Of a stretch of 54,966 nucleotides of DNA, positions 27,363-35,537 are shown piece by piece; position 1 is the first letter of the stretch; the number at the start of each line of letters is the position of its first letter. A program made the translations under genes and the position numbers. A model generated the notes under the pieces. The model was not told where the DNA came from and ran no database searches. It worked only from the letters and a program-made list of their open reading frames with translations. The stretch comes from an uncultured Pseudobutyrivibrio sp. (GTDB lineage: Bacteria; Bacillota; Clostridia; Lachnospirales; Lachnospiraceae): NCBI GenBank assembly GCA_902775195.1, contig CACYLQ010000004.1, forward strand, positions 13,011 to 67,976, written 5' to 3'.

Positions 27363-27689
27363 ATGTCAATTAGTCCAATTAATTTCAATGGAATGATTCA
27401 AAATACCAATGAAATTAGTCACACAAAAGCTAATGAAGATCAAAAACCTTTGCTTCAGCAGGCGGCATTGACTGACACAGTCGAAAAGCATCAGGATCAG
27501 CTTGCGCATCAGGTTAATGACACCTACAATGCTAAAAAAACAGAAGATGCCTACGATAGAGAAGGTAATGGCAAAGGTTACGAGGGTAATAAAAAACGTA
27601 AACCTCCTAAAGAGAAAAAGGGACAGAATTTAGAGGGTGATGGCTCGGTTAAAGATAAGTCAAAGCCTTCGTTTGACATGAGAGTTTAA
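27363..27689 (+). CDS. Small conserved protein of unknown function after sigD
   Basis: This hydrophilic protein of about 108 residues begins MSISPINFNGMIQNT. It carries an NEDQKPLL-like segment, a Lys/Glu/Gly-rich second half and ends FDMRV. Short proteins of this style occur after sigD in flagellar operons of other Clostridia, as far as I recall. No domain of known function is visible. ATG 27363 has AGGGAGGG upstream; an earlier in-frame ATG at 27336 lacks one. No membrane segment is seen, and it may be largely disordered. Confidence 0.7.
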   Translation: MSISPINFNGMIQNTNEISHTKANEDQKPLLQQAALTDTVEKHQDQLAHQVNDTYNAKKTEDAYDREGNGKGYEGNKKRKPPKEKKGQNLEGDGSVKDKSKPSFDMRV

Positions 27690-27702
27690 AAGGGGGACTA
27701 AA

Positions 27703-28437
27703 ATGACAGTACTAGAAATTGTACTCCTAATCATTGGGTTAGCCTTTTGCATTGGGAGTTTTTTTGTGTCTGAAAAGCTATCTGAGAAGGATAGGGAAAA
27801 TCTTCAAAAGCTTACAAAGAATCAAATTGAAGAAATCATTAGAGACAAAATGGCAGATGCCAAGGTGGAGCTAGAGGACAAGCTATCTGCCACCATAGAT
27901 GATGCCATGGAAGAAATGGACAGGAAAACAGATAAGGAAACTAACCAAAAGATAATGGAAATATCAGAGTACTCTGATACTGTGTTAGAATCTGTTGACA
28001 GGTCCCACAAGGAAGTGACATTTATGTATTCTATGCTTAATGAAAAGCAGCAGGATACTGTAGATATGACCAAAAAGCTTTCTGAGCTTGAGGATACTCT
28101 TGTGGCCTTGGATTCCTCTATTGCAAAAAAACTGGATTTACTTAGAGACAGGGAAATCGAAATAGAAGGGGAAATGGAATACTTAAAGAAGGCCAAGGAA
28201 GAAACACAAAAACCGTTTGTAGCCCTTGGGGAGGCTGTTGAAAAGCCTATTTCATTTACTGAAGCCTTAGCAGAAAAATTCGCAGATGAATCACCTGCTA
28301 TTAAGCAAAGCGGTAATATGGAAATACTAACATTACATGATGAGGGCTTATCAGAGGTTGAAATAGCCAAAAAGCTTGGCAGAGGTTTAGGAGAGGTGAA
28401 GTTCGTTCTTGGACTTTATCAGGAGGGGAGAAGATGA
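27703..28437 (+). CDS. SwrB-like / DUF6115 membrane-anchored coiled-coil protein
   Basis: The 244-residue product has an N-terminal membrane helix (about 2-22), a long charged coiled coil (about 25-165) and a C-terminal helix-turn-helix-like segment (about 208-242). That last segment contains LHDEGLSEVEIAKKLGRGLGE. This build and the location just after sigD match SwrB of B. subtilis, which promotes FliP-dependent assembly of the export apparatus. Sequence similarity is expected mainly at the C-terminus, so orthology is likely but not certain. Its last 4 nt overlap the next gene. Confidence 0.72.
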   Translation: MTVLEIVLLIIGLAFCIGSFFVSEKLSEKDRENLQKLTKNQIEEIIRDKMADAKVELEDKLSATIDDAMEEMDRKTDKETNQKIMEISEYSDTVLESVDRSHKEVTFMYSMLNEKQQDTVDMTKKLSELEDTLVALDSSIAKKLDLLRDREIEIEGEMEYLKKAKEETQKPFVALGEAVEKPISFTEALAEKFADESPAIKQSGNMEILTLHDEGLSEVEIAKKLGRGLGEVKFVLGLYQEGRR

Positions 28438-29012
28438 GAATAAAGTACTATATTAGAGGAATTGGCATTGGTATTATTTTTGCAACTCTTGTTCTTACTA
28501 TTAGCTTTTATTTTGGAAAAGGTAGCTTTGCAAAGGAAAAGCTTTCTGATGAGGAAATAATAGAAAGAGCTACTGAGCTTGGCATGGTTATGGAAGCTAC
28601 CACTGAAGAAGGTACTGAAGAGGGTACCGAAGAAAATACAGAAGAAGATTCAGAAGCGGTAGCCGAGGAATCAGATGAAAATAATACTGAAAAAGAGGCA
28701 ACTGTAACTGCAGAGGCAGCACCTCAAATAGAAGATGTTGCTACACCTGACAGCGAAGAAGCCGAAACTATTACTTATGTTCCCTTTACAGTACGTGGCG
28801 GAGAATCATCCGAAATTGTATCTAAAAATCTTAAAAAGGCAGGTCTTATAGACTCTGTCGATGATTTCAATAAATATTTAAGCAAAATAAAGGTGGATAA
28901 TCTTATACAATCCGGTACATTTTATGTTAAACAGGGGAGCTCCTATGATGATATAGCAGCCTTGCTTGTTAATAAGGATTCCAGAACAACAACTCCACCA
29001 AAGCAGAATTAA
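28434..29012 (+). CDS. Membrane protein with orphan MltG/YceG N-terminal-like domain
   Basis: This 192-residue protein has a membrane helix (about 7-28) and an acidic Thr/Glu repeat linker (about 55-110, from GGTACTGAAGAG-like units). A C-terminal domain (about 118-180) resembles the LysM-like N-terminal part of the endolytic transglycosylase MltG: VRGGESSEIVSKNLKKAGLI, then QSGTFYVKQGSS, then DIAALLVNK. The catalytic YceG domain is absent. It may bind or position peptidoglycan near the flagellum, but that is inference. It overlaps the SwrB-like gene by 4 nt and closes the flagellar cluster. Confidence 0.62.
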   Translation: MRIKYYIRGIGIGIIFATLVLTISFYFGKGSFAKEKLSDEEIIERATELGMVMEATTEEGTEEGTEENTEEDSEAVAEESDENNTEKEATVTAEAAPQIEDVATPDSEEAETITYVPFTVRGGESSEIVSKNLKKAGLIDSVDDFNKYLSKIKVDNLIQSGTFYVKQGSSYDDIAALLVNKDSRTTTPPKQN

Positions 29013-29021
29013 AAGATACGC

Positions 29022-29050
29022 TTGCAACAGCTTGGAATCTATGTTAAATT
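29022..29050 (+). promoter_or_regulatory. rpsB promoter with extended -10
   Basis: TTGCAA (29022-29027), a 17-nt spacer and TAAATT (29045-29050) form a sigma-A promoter. A TG two bases ahead of the -10 box (TGT at 29042-29044) makes it an extended -10. It starts 10 nt after the preceding stop codon. The core closely matches the infC promoter at 50073-50101. Confidence 0.7.
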
Positions 29051-29059
29051 ATAAGGGCT

Positions 29060-29150
29060 GTTGAAAATACACGCGTGAGGACTGACATTGGTTCCCAACC
29101 TATCGTAGGCAGGGTTTTTGTCAGGAAGAATCATGCGGAAGAACAAACCA
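29060..29150 (+). promoter_or_regulatory. Structured rpsB 5' leader (possible S2 autoregulatory leader)
   Basis: The leader of about 105 nt before rpsB contains CTGACA (29082-29087) pairing with TGTCAG (29119-29124). Inside it, CCTA (29099-29102) pairs with TAGG (29106-29109) across a TCG loop. No terminator-like U-tract is seen, so control, if any, would act on translation or RNA stability. Ribosomal-protein leaders are commonly bound by the encoded protein. A specific match to a described S2 leader cannot be made by eye. Confidence 0.45.
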
Positions 29151-29162
29151 GGAGGTATTAAA

Positions 29163-29894
29163 ATGAGTGTTATTTCAATGAAGCAGTTACTTGAGGCAGG
29201 TGTTCACTTTGGACATCAGACACGTAGATGGAACCCTAAGATGGCTCCTTACATCTACACAGAGCGTAATGGTATCCACATTATCGACCTTCAGAAGTCT
29301 GTAGGTATGGTAGACGATGCTTACGATGTTATCTTCGATATCGCACAGCAGGGTGGTACAATCCTTTTCGTTGGTACAAAGAAGCAGGCTCAGGACGCTA
29401 TCGCATCTGAGGCAGAGCGTTGCGGTATGTACTACGTAAACGAGAGATGGCTCGGTGGTATGCTTACAAACTTTAAGACAGTTCAGACAAGAATTGCACG
29501 TCTTAAGGAAATCGAGAAGATGGAAGCAGACGGAACATTCGATCTTCTTCCAAAGAAAGAAGTTACAGGACTTAAGAAGGAGCAGGAGAAGCTTACAAAG
29601 GTTCTTGGCGGTATTAAGGAAATGAACAGAATTCCTGACGCTATCTTTGTTATCGATCCTAAGAAGGAGCACATCTGTATCCAGGAAGCACACGCACTTG
29701 GTATTCCACTTGTAGGTGTTTGTGATACTAACTGTGATCCTGATGAGCTTGATTATGTAATCCCTGGTAACGATGATGCTATCCGTGCAGTAAAGCTTAT
29801 CGTTGCAAAGATGGCAGATGCTGTTATCGAAGCAAAGCAGGGTGAGATGAACGAAGTTGCTGAGGAATCAGCAGAATCAGTAGAGGAGGCATAA
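29163..29894 (+). CDS. rpsB: 30S ribosomal protein S2
   Basis: S2 binds late to the 30S head-body junction. The N-terminus [20 protein letters not shown] is diagnostic, followed by [11 protein letters not shown]. The body includes [12 protein letters not shown] and ends with an acidic tail. ATG 29163 is chosen because AGGAGG lies just upstream and homologues start here; longer in-frame starts upstream fall in the leader. Codon use is strongly biased (many CTT, GGT and AAG codons), as expected for high expression. tsf follows after 4 nt. Confidence 0.97.
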   Translation: MSVISMKQLLEAGVHFGHQTRRWNPKMAPYIYTERNGIHIIDLQKSVGMVDDAYDVIFDIAQQGGTILFVGTKKQAQDAIASEAERCGMYYVNERWLGGMLTNFKTVQTRIARLKEIEKMEADGTFDLLPKKEVTGLKKEQEKLTKVLGGIKEMNRIPDAIFVIDPKKEHICIQEAHALGIPLVGVCDTNCDPDELDYVIPGNDDAIRAVKLIVAKMADAVIEAKQGEMNEVAEESAESVEEA

Positions 29895-29898
29895 GATT

Positions 29899-30822
29899 AT
29901 GGCAGCTATTACAGCAGCAATGGTAAAAGACCTTCGCGAGCAGTCTGGCGCAGGTATGATGGATTGTAAGAAGGCACTCGCTGAGTGCGATGGTGATATG
30001 GATGCAGCTTTCGAGCTTCTTCGTAAGAACGGTGCAGCTAAGGCTGAAAAGAAGGCATCTCGTATCGCAGCAGAGGGTATCTGCAAGGTTGTTGTAGACG
30101 GCAACACAGCAGTTGTTCTCGAGGTTAACTCTGAGACAGACTTCGTTGCTAAGAACGAAAAGTTCCAGACTTATGTAGAGAAGGTTGCAAACCAGATCCT
30201 TAAGTCAGATGTTAAGACAATTGATGAGTTATTAGCTCAGCCATGGGCAGAGGATTCATCAAAGACAGTTAACGACGTACACATCGAGATGGTTGCCACA
30301 ATCGGTGAGAAGCTTTCTCTTAGAAGATTTGAGAAGGTTACAGCTGATGGTTTCGTAGTTTCTTATACTCACGGTGGCGGACGTATCGGCGTTATCGTTA
30401 ACATGGGCGGCGCAGAGAGCGACGCAGCTAAGGAAGCAGCTACAAACATTGCTATGCAGATCGCTGCTCTTAATCCAAAGTATGTATCTCGTGATGAGGT
30501 ATCTGCTGATTACATCGCACACGAGAAGGAAATCCTTCTTGCTCAGATCATGAACGATCCTAAGGAATCTCAGAAGCCTGAGAAGGTTATCAACGGCATG
30601 ATCGAAGGTCGTGTATCTAAGGAACTTAAGGAAATCTGCTTACTTGATCAGGTTTATGTTAAGGCTGAAGACGGAAAGCAGACAGTAGCTAAGTACTTAG
30701 AGCAGGTTTCTAAGGAAACTGGTTCTGAGGTTACAGTTAAGAGCTTTGTTCGTTTTGAGACTGGTGAAGGTCTTGAGAAGAAGAACGAAGACTTCGCAGC
30801 AGAAGTTGCAGCTCAGCTTTAA
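29899..30822 (+). CDS. tsf: Elongation factor Ts
   Basis: EF-Ts recycles EF-Tu-GDP. The 307-residue protein begins MAAITAAMVKDLREQSGAGM with MDCKKAL next (UBA-like domain). The core contains VLEVNSETDFVAKN, the EF-Tu contact signature. Length is normal. It forms a two-gene operon with rpsB and ends before a strong terminator at 30834-30868. Confidence 0.97.
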   Translation: MAAITAAMVKDLREQSGAGMMDCKKALAECDGDMDAAFELLRKNGAAKAEKKASRIAAEGICKVVVDGNTAVVLEVNSETDFVAKNEKFQTYVEKVANQILKSDVKTIDELLAQPWAEDSSKTVNDVHIEMVATIGEKLSLRRFEKVTADGFVVSYTHGGGRIGVIVNMGGAESDAAKEAATNIAMQIAALNPKYVSRDEVSADYIAHEKEILLAQIMNDPKESQKPEKVINGMIEGRVSKELKEICLLDQVYVKAEDGKQTVAKYLEQVSKETGSEVTVKSFVRFETGEGLEKKNEDFAAEVAAQL

Positions 30823-30833
30823 TCATGATTTTA

Positions 30834-30868
30834 AAAGAGTCCACATTTTGTGGGCTCTTTATTTTTTT
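30834..30868 (+). terminator. Intrinsic terminator after tsf
   Basis: AAAGAGTCCACA (30834-30845) pairs with TGTGGGCTCTTT (30849-30860), with one G-T wobble, a TTT loop and a T-rich tract (30862-30868). It ends the rpsB-tsf transcript. Confidence 0.88.
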
Positions 30869-30891
30869 GCCTTTATATTGTGATTTGGTTG

Positions 30892-30900
30892 TGATAGAAT
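30892..30900 (+). promoter_or_regulatory. Candidate extended -10 promoter for the deacetylase gene
   Basis: TAGAAT (30895-30900) is preceded by TGA, giving an extended -10 box. The matching -35 position holds only a weak TTTATA-like sequence. It lies between the tsf terminator and the TTG start at 30935. Confidence 0.4.
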
Positions 30901-30934
30901 AAAAAAGGAATTTTATAAAAGGGGAGGATATAAT

Positions 30935-31849
30935 TTGGATAATATTAATGATGAACTCCAAAGACAACGGGCTAAGCGGAAGCGCGTTGCGCGAATGAAG
31001 AAATTCATCGTTACAACAGTTCTTGCTTTCATGCTGTTGACCATTACTGTCCTAAGTATATTATGCTATCAGGTAATATCCCTTAAAAGAGAGTTAAAGG
31101 AACTTTCTAAGCAAGTATACGTATCTACAGATGTATCAGATACAAACGAAATGGTCGATGACAGCGTGCTGGACGATGTCTATAAAGTCGATGATATGGA
31201 CAATATTGCCGAAGAAGGCGATATCCCAAAGGTATATCTTACATTTGATGATGGACCAAGCTCCAATACTGAAGAAATACTTAATATTTTAGATGATTAT
31301 AATGTAAAGGCCACCTTCTTCGTATGCGGTAAAGACTTGGAATTATACGGCGATGCATATAAGCGCATAGTAGATGATGGTCACACTATAGGAATGCATT
31401 CTTATAGTCATAATTTTGGTGACATTTATTCTTCAGGAGATGCCTTTGCAGCTGATTACGTGAAGATTCACGACTTAATTTTGAATATTACAGGTGTAGA
31501 CACTAAATACTATAGATTTCCAGGAGGAAGCAGCAACAAAGTTAGTAGTACTAGTATGTCTACCTTCATAAATTACCTAAATGAGCAAGGTGCGGTTTAT
31601 TATGACTGGAATGTAGCATCAGGAGACGCTACATCACAGGCTTTCACCTCGGAACAGCTTGTTGATAATGTAATGAAGGATGTGGTAAAATACAAGACGT
31701 CTGTAGTATTGTTGCATGACGCTGCAAATAAAAATGCAACAGTAGAAGCTTTACCAGGTTTAATCGAATCTCTGCAGGAACAGGGAGCTATGATTTTACC
31801 TATCACAGATGAAACAACAATTATACAACATGTAAGTGTTGTACAATAA
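30935..31849 (+). CDS. Membrane-anchored polysaccharide deacetylase (NodB domain)
   Basis: The 304-residue protein has a basic N-terminus, a membrane helix (about 25-50) and an extracellular NodB domain (about 98-295). The carbohydrate esterase family 4 motifs are intact: TFDDGP near residue 103 (metal and catalytic Asp), HSYSH (metal His pair), RFPGGSSN, YYDWNVASGD and VVLLHD. A likely substrate is peptidoglycan N-acetylglucosamine or N-acetylmuramic acid, but a cell-surface polymer is possible. The start is TTG at 30935 with GGGGAGG upstream. It lies between tsf and a bactofilin gene, an insertion compared with B. subtilis. Confidence 0.87.
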   Translation: MDNINDELQRQRAKRKRVARMKKFIVTTVLAFMLLTITVLSILCYQVISLKRELKELSKQVYVSTDVSDTNEMVDDSVLDDVYKVDDMDNIAEEGDIPKVYLTFDDGPSSNTEEILNILDDYNVKATFFVCGKDLELYGDAYKRIVDDGHTIGMHSYSHNFGDIYSSGDAFAADYVKIHDLILNITGVDTKYYRFPGGSSNKVSSTSMSTFINYLNEQGAVYYDWNVASGDATSQAFTSEQLVDNVMKDVVKYKTSVVLLHDAANKNATVEALPGLIESLQEQGAMILPITDETTIIQHVSVVQ

Positions 31850-31869
31850 ATAATATTGGAGGAAATGTT

Positions 31870-32649
31870 ATGGGCTTTTTTAAAGATTTCAAAGAGGATT
31901 TCAATGATGCTTTAGATGAAATGGCTGGTACAGGAGAGGCACCTAGCGAAGAGGTTATGGTTAACACTCTTGATGGGGATATCGATGTTGAATCAGAGCT
32001 TAACAAACTAGATGGTCTTCTTGAACAAGTTACAAAAAAGGTTGAAACACCTGCAACAAATAAGCCAGAGGCTACTACAGCTACACCAAGTGCGCCTCAA
32101 GAGGAGAAGAAATCATTCTTTGACACAAAAAAAGAAACTAAAATGGAGGCACCAAGGACAATGGATGTTATGGGAAATGTAGCTGAGAACAAAACTCAGG
32201 CTTCAGACGAAAATGCGGTTATTACAGCAGGAATGAAAATTACTGGTAATGTTGAGTCAGTAGGCTCAATCGAGGTACAGGGAGAAATCGTTGGTGATGT
32301 TACATGTAATGGCAAGCTTGTTATTACAGGTAAGGTAAATGGTAATTCTGAGTCTGCAGAATTCTTCGCAGATGCAGCTAAGATTGAGGGAGAGGTTGTT
32401 ACAACTGGTACAGCTAAGGTTGGTGTTGGTTCTGTTATCATTGGTAACATTACTGCTACATCAGCAGTTATCGCTGGCGCTGTTAAGGGTGATATTGATG
32501 TTAACGGACCTGTTGTTGTTGATACATCAGCAGTTGTTATGGGTAACATCAAGTCTCGTTCAGTACAGATTAACAATGGTGCTGTTATCGAAGGCTTCTG
32601 CTCACAGAGCTATGCTGACGTTGATGTTAACAGCGTATTCAATATTTAA
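31870..32649 (+). CDS. Bactofilin-family polymer-forming protein
   Basis: This 259-residue protein has an acidic, partly disordered N-terminal half (about 1-110) and a bactofilin beta-helix domain (about 115-250). The helix is built of short repeats of the GxIxGxV type, seen as VQGEIVGDVTCNGKLVITGK and later IAGAVKGDIDVNGPVVVDTS. Bactofilins self-assemble into filaments and often localise peptidoglycan enzymes. The deacetylase gene 20 nt upstream is a natural partner, an inference from position. It ends 23 nt before pyrH. Confidence 0.88.
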   Translation: MGFFKDFKEDFNDALDEMAGTGEAPSEEVMVNTLDGDIDVESELNKLDGLLEQVTKKVETPATNKPEATTATPSAPQEEKKSFFDTKKETKMEAPRTMDVMGNVAENKTQASDENAVITAGMKITGNVESVGSIEVQGEIVGDVTCNGKLVITGKVNGNSESAEFFADAAKIEGEVVTTGTAKVGVGSVIIGNITATSAVIAGAVKGDIDVNGPVVVDTSAVVMGNIKSRSVQINNGAVIEGFCSQSYADVDVNSVFNI

Positions 32650-32672
32650 TTATTACAGAGGAAATTTGGCAA

Positions 32673-33368
32673 ATGAAAAGAGTATTATTAAAGCTTAGCG
32701 GAGAAGCATTATCAGGTAACAAGGGGTTTGGATTTGACGAAGCTACATGTGTAATGGTAGCTAAGCAGGTTAAGAAGCTTGTAGATGATGGCGTACAGGT
32801 TGGCGTTGTTATCGGTGGCGGAAACTTCTGGAGAGGCCGTTCATCAGAGAAAATCGACAGAACAAAGGCTGACCAGATTGGAATGCTTGCTACAGTTATG
32901 AACTGTGTTTATGTTTCTGAAATCTTCAGAACAGAAGGCATGAGAACTTCAGTTTTAACTCCATTTGAATGTGGCAATGTTTCAAAGCTTTATTCAAAGG
33001 ATAGAGCTAACAAGTATTTCGATAGAAATATGGTTGTATTCTTTGCAGGTGGTACAGGACATCCTTACTTCTCAACAGATACTGCTACAGTACTTCGTGC
33101 AGTTGAAATTGAAGCAGATGTTATTTTACTTGCTAAGTCAATTGATGGCGTTTATGATAGCGACCCAGCAAAGAATCCAGATGCTAAGCGTTATGATGAA
33201 ATCAGCATCCAGGATGTTATCGATCAGAAGCTTCAGGTTGTTGATATGACAGCTTCAATCATTGCAATGGAGCAGAAGATGCCAATGTACGTATTCTCTC
33301 TTAACGAAGAGGATTCAATAGTTAAAGCTATTACAGGAAAATTTAATGGAACAGTTGTTACTGTTTAA
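32673..33368 (+). CDS. pyrH: UMP kinase
   Basis: PyrH phosphorylates UMP to UDP, feeding CTP synthesis and UDP-sugars. The 231-residue amino-acid-kinase fold has KLSGEALSG at the N-terminus, VIGGGNFWRGR, RTKADQIGMLATVMN and the FAGGTGHPYFSTDT motif. All are typical. AGAGGAA precedes the ATG. frr follows after 9 nt, as in most bacteria. Confidence 0.97.
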   Translation: MKRVLLKLSGEALSGNKGFGFDEATCVMVAKQVKKLVDDGVQVGVVIGGGNFWRGRSSEKIDRTKADQIGMLATVMNCVYVSEIFRTEGMRTSVLTPFECGNVSKLYSKDRANKYFDRNMVVFFAGGTGHPYFSTDTATVLRAVEIEADVILLAKSIDGVYDSDPAKNPDAKRYDEISIQDVIDQKLQVVDMTASIIAMEQKMPMYVFSLNEEDSIVKAITGKFNGTVVTV

Positions 33369-33377
33369 GGAGGATTA

Positions 33378-33932
33378 ATGGATAATATACTTTCAACATA
33401 CGAAGAGAAAATGACAAAGAGTTATAATAATCTTGAAAGCGAATTCACTACAATTCGTGCTGGAAGAGCTAATCCACATATCTTAGATAAGATTACTGTT
33501 GATTATTATGGAGCACCAACTCCACTTCAGCAGGTTGCTAACATCTCTGTTCCAGAGCCACGTCTTATTCAGATTCAGCCATGGGAGCCATCCCTTGTAA
33601 AGGAAATCGAGAAGGCAATCAATATGTCTGACATCGGTATCAATCCTACAAACGATGGAAAGCTTATTCGTCTTGTATTCCCAGAGCTTACTGAGGAACG
33701 TCGTAAGGAAATCGCTAAGGATGTTAAGAAGCACGGCGAGGATGCTAAGGTTGCAATCAGAAACATTCGTAGAGATGCAATCGACACATTAAAGAAGCAC
33801 TCTAAGGATGAAGGTGTTTCTGAGGATGAAATCAAGGACCTTGAAGATAAGTGCCAAAAGATGACAGATAAGTTTATCGCAGAGGTTGATAAGGCTGTTG
33901 AAGCTAAGACAAAGGAAATTATGACAGTTTAA
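33378..33932 (+). CDS. frr: Ribosome recycling factor
   Basis: RRF splits post-termination ribosomes with EF-G. The 184-residue protein shows the family core: FTTIRAGRANPHILDKI, then YYGAPTPLQQVA and later PELTEERRKE. Length is normal. AAGGAGG precedes the ATG. A hairpin with a short T-tract lies between it and uppS. Confidence 0.97.
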   Translation: MDNILSTYEEKMTKSYNNLESEFTTIRAGRANPHILDKITVDYYGAPTPLQQVANISVPEPRLIQIQPWEPSLVKEIEKAINMSDIGINPTNDGKLIRLVFPELTEERRKEIAKDVKKHGEDAKVAIRNIRRDAIDTLKKHSKDEGVSEDEIKDLEDKCQKMTDKFIAEVDKAVEAKTKEIMTV

Positions 33933-33946
33933 TTTTTGGTCTTTTT

Positions 33947-33973
33947 AAGGGCACAGTTATTGTGCCCTTTTCA
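33947..33973 (+). terminator. Hairpin (weak terminator or attenuator) between frr and uppS
   Basis: AAGGGCACA (33947-33955) pairs perfectly with TGTGCCCTT (33961-33969) across a 5-nt loop. It is followed by only a short T-run broken by a C. It may allow partial read-through into uppS. Confidence 0.6.
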
Positions 33974-33998
33974 ATTTATTATTATTTTTGGAGGTGCT

Positions 33999-34697
33999 AT
34001 GAACGTACCAGAGCATATTGCAATAATTCTTGATGGTAATGGAAGATGGGCTAAATCTAAAGGTATGCCACGTACTTATGGTCACACTGTCGGGGCTAAG
34101 AACGTAGAAACAATCTGTAGAGCAGCTCATGATTTAGGTGTTAAATACGTCACCATGTATGCGTTTTCTACCGAAAACTGGTCTAGACCAGATGATGAGG
34201 TAAAGGCTTTGATGAAGCTTCTAGGAGAATACATCAAAACTTGCATGAAAACAGCAAAAAAGGATAATCTTCGAGTTAGATTTATTGGAGATTTAACAAA
34301 GTTAGATGATAAGCTTAGAGCTAGCATTGCTGAACTTACAGAGTATTCATCTCAGTTCACAGGATTAACACTTACAATTGCTATAAATTATGGTAGCAGA
34401 GATGAGATGACTCGCGCAATTAGAAGGATTGCAGGGGATGTAAAGGATGGCTCAGTACAAATAGATGACATAGACGAAAAGCTATTTTCAAGCTACTTAG
34501 ATACTAGTGAAATACCTGATCCTGATTTTATGATACGTACATCAGGAGAACAAAGATTGTCAAACTACCTGTTATGGCAATTGGCTTATGCAGAGTTTTA
34601 TTTCACACCAGTGGCTTGGCCAGAATTTACTCCAGAAGAGTTGAAAAAAGCTATTGAAGAATATGATAAAAGAAATCGTCGTTTTGGCGGAATATAG
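33999..34697 (+). CDS. uppS: Undecaprenyl diphosphate synthase (isoprenyl transferase)
   Basis: UppS adds isopentenyl units to farnesyl diphosphate to make the C55 lipid carrier for peptidoglycan. Its signature IAIILDGNGRWAKSKG places the catalytic Asp at residue 12, and FSTENW and SGEQRLSNYLLWQLAY follow. The gene starts at ATG 33999 with TTGGAGGTG just upstream; an upstream in-frame ATG at 33936 would run through the frr terminator hairpin and is rejected. The 232-residue length is normal. cdsA follows after 12 nt. Confidence 0.96.
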   Translation: MNVPEHIAIILDGNGRWAKSKGMPRTYGHTVGAKNVETICRAAHDLGVKYVTMYAFSTENWSRPDDEVKALMKLLGEYIKTCMKTAKKDNLRVRFIGDLTKLDDKLRASIAELTEYSSQFTGLTLTIAINYGSRDEMTRAIRRIAGDVKDGSVQIDDIDEKLFSSYLDTSEIPDPDFMIRTSGEQRLSNYLLWQLAYAEFYFTPVAWPEFTPEELKKAIEEYDKRNRRFGGI

Positions 34698-34709
34698 GAA
34701 GGAAAACTT

Positions 34710-35513
34710 ATGTTTATTACACGTTTGATTAGTGGGATAATTCTTGTGGCACTTGCCCTTGTTTTTATATGTACTGGAGGGAATGTTCTACTAGCAACAA
34801 TGCTTATTCTTTCATTAATTGGAATGTTTGAGCTGTATCGTATATTTAAGGTGGAGAAGAGTCTTCCTGGAATACTAGGATATTTGGCCTGCATTACTTA
34901 TTACATGGATTTAAAATTTAAGTTTTGTCAGGATAACATGGTTATTTTTCTTGGATTCTTAATTTTACTTTTAGCCGTATTTGTTTTTGGTTACCCTAAA
35001 TATCACAGTCATCAGATTATGGCTTCATTTTTTGGTCTGTTTTATGTAGGCGTAATGCTTTCTTTTCTTTATCAGACTAGAATGCTTCCTGGTGGAGAGT
35101 TTATAGTATGGGCTATCTTTTTGTGCTCATGGGGTTCAGATACTTCTGCTTATTGCGTGGGAGTTTTATTTGGAAAGCACAAAATGTCACCATTACTTTC
35201 ACCTAAGAAATCTGTTGAGGGTGCTATCGGTGGAGTGTTAGGTGCTATGCTTTTAACAGCTATTTACTGTGTAGTAATCTCTGCAGTATTTCATATTAAC
35301 GATTTTGCAATCTTACCACTTGTTATTATTTCTGGCGTAGGTGCACTTATCTCTATGGTAGGAGATTTAGCTGCATCAGCTATAAAGCGTAATTTCGAAA
35401 TTAAGGATTACGGAAAGCTTATTCCAGGACATGGTGGTGTACTTGATAGATTTGACAGTATGATTATTACTGCACCAATTATTTTCTTTTTAGCATATTA
35501 CTTTTATGTTTAA
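34710..35513 (+). CDS. cdsA: Phosphatidate cytidylyltransferase
   Basis: CdsA makes CDP-diacylglycerol, the entry point to bacterial phospholipids. The 267-residue polytopic membrane protein has about eight hydrophobic segments. The C-terminal signature runs from AASAIKRNFEIKDYGKLIPG to HGGVLDRFDS, the metal-binding CDP-alcohol site. It lies between uppS and dxr as in B. subtilis. Confidence 0.95.
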   Translation: MFITRLISGIILVALALVFICTGGNVLLATMLILSLIGMFELYRIFKVEKSLPGILGYLACITYYMDLKFKFCQDNMVIFLGFLILLLAVFVFGYPKYHSHQIMASFFGLFYVGVMLSFLYQTRMLPGGEFIVWAIFLCSWGSDTSAYCVGVLFGKHKMSPLLSPKKSVEGAIGGVLGAMLLTAIYCVVISAVFHINDFAILPLVIISGVGALISMVGDLAASAIKRNFEIKDYGKLIPGHGGVLDRFDSMIITAPIIFFLAYYFYV

Positions 35514-35537
35514 AATTTACGATTAGAGGTGGATTTT

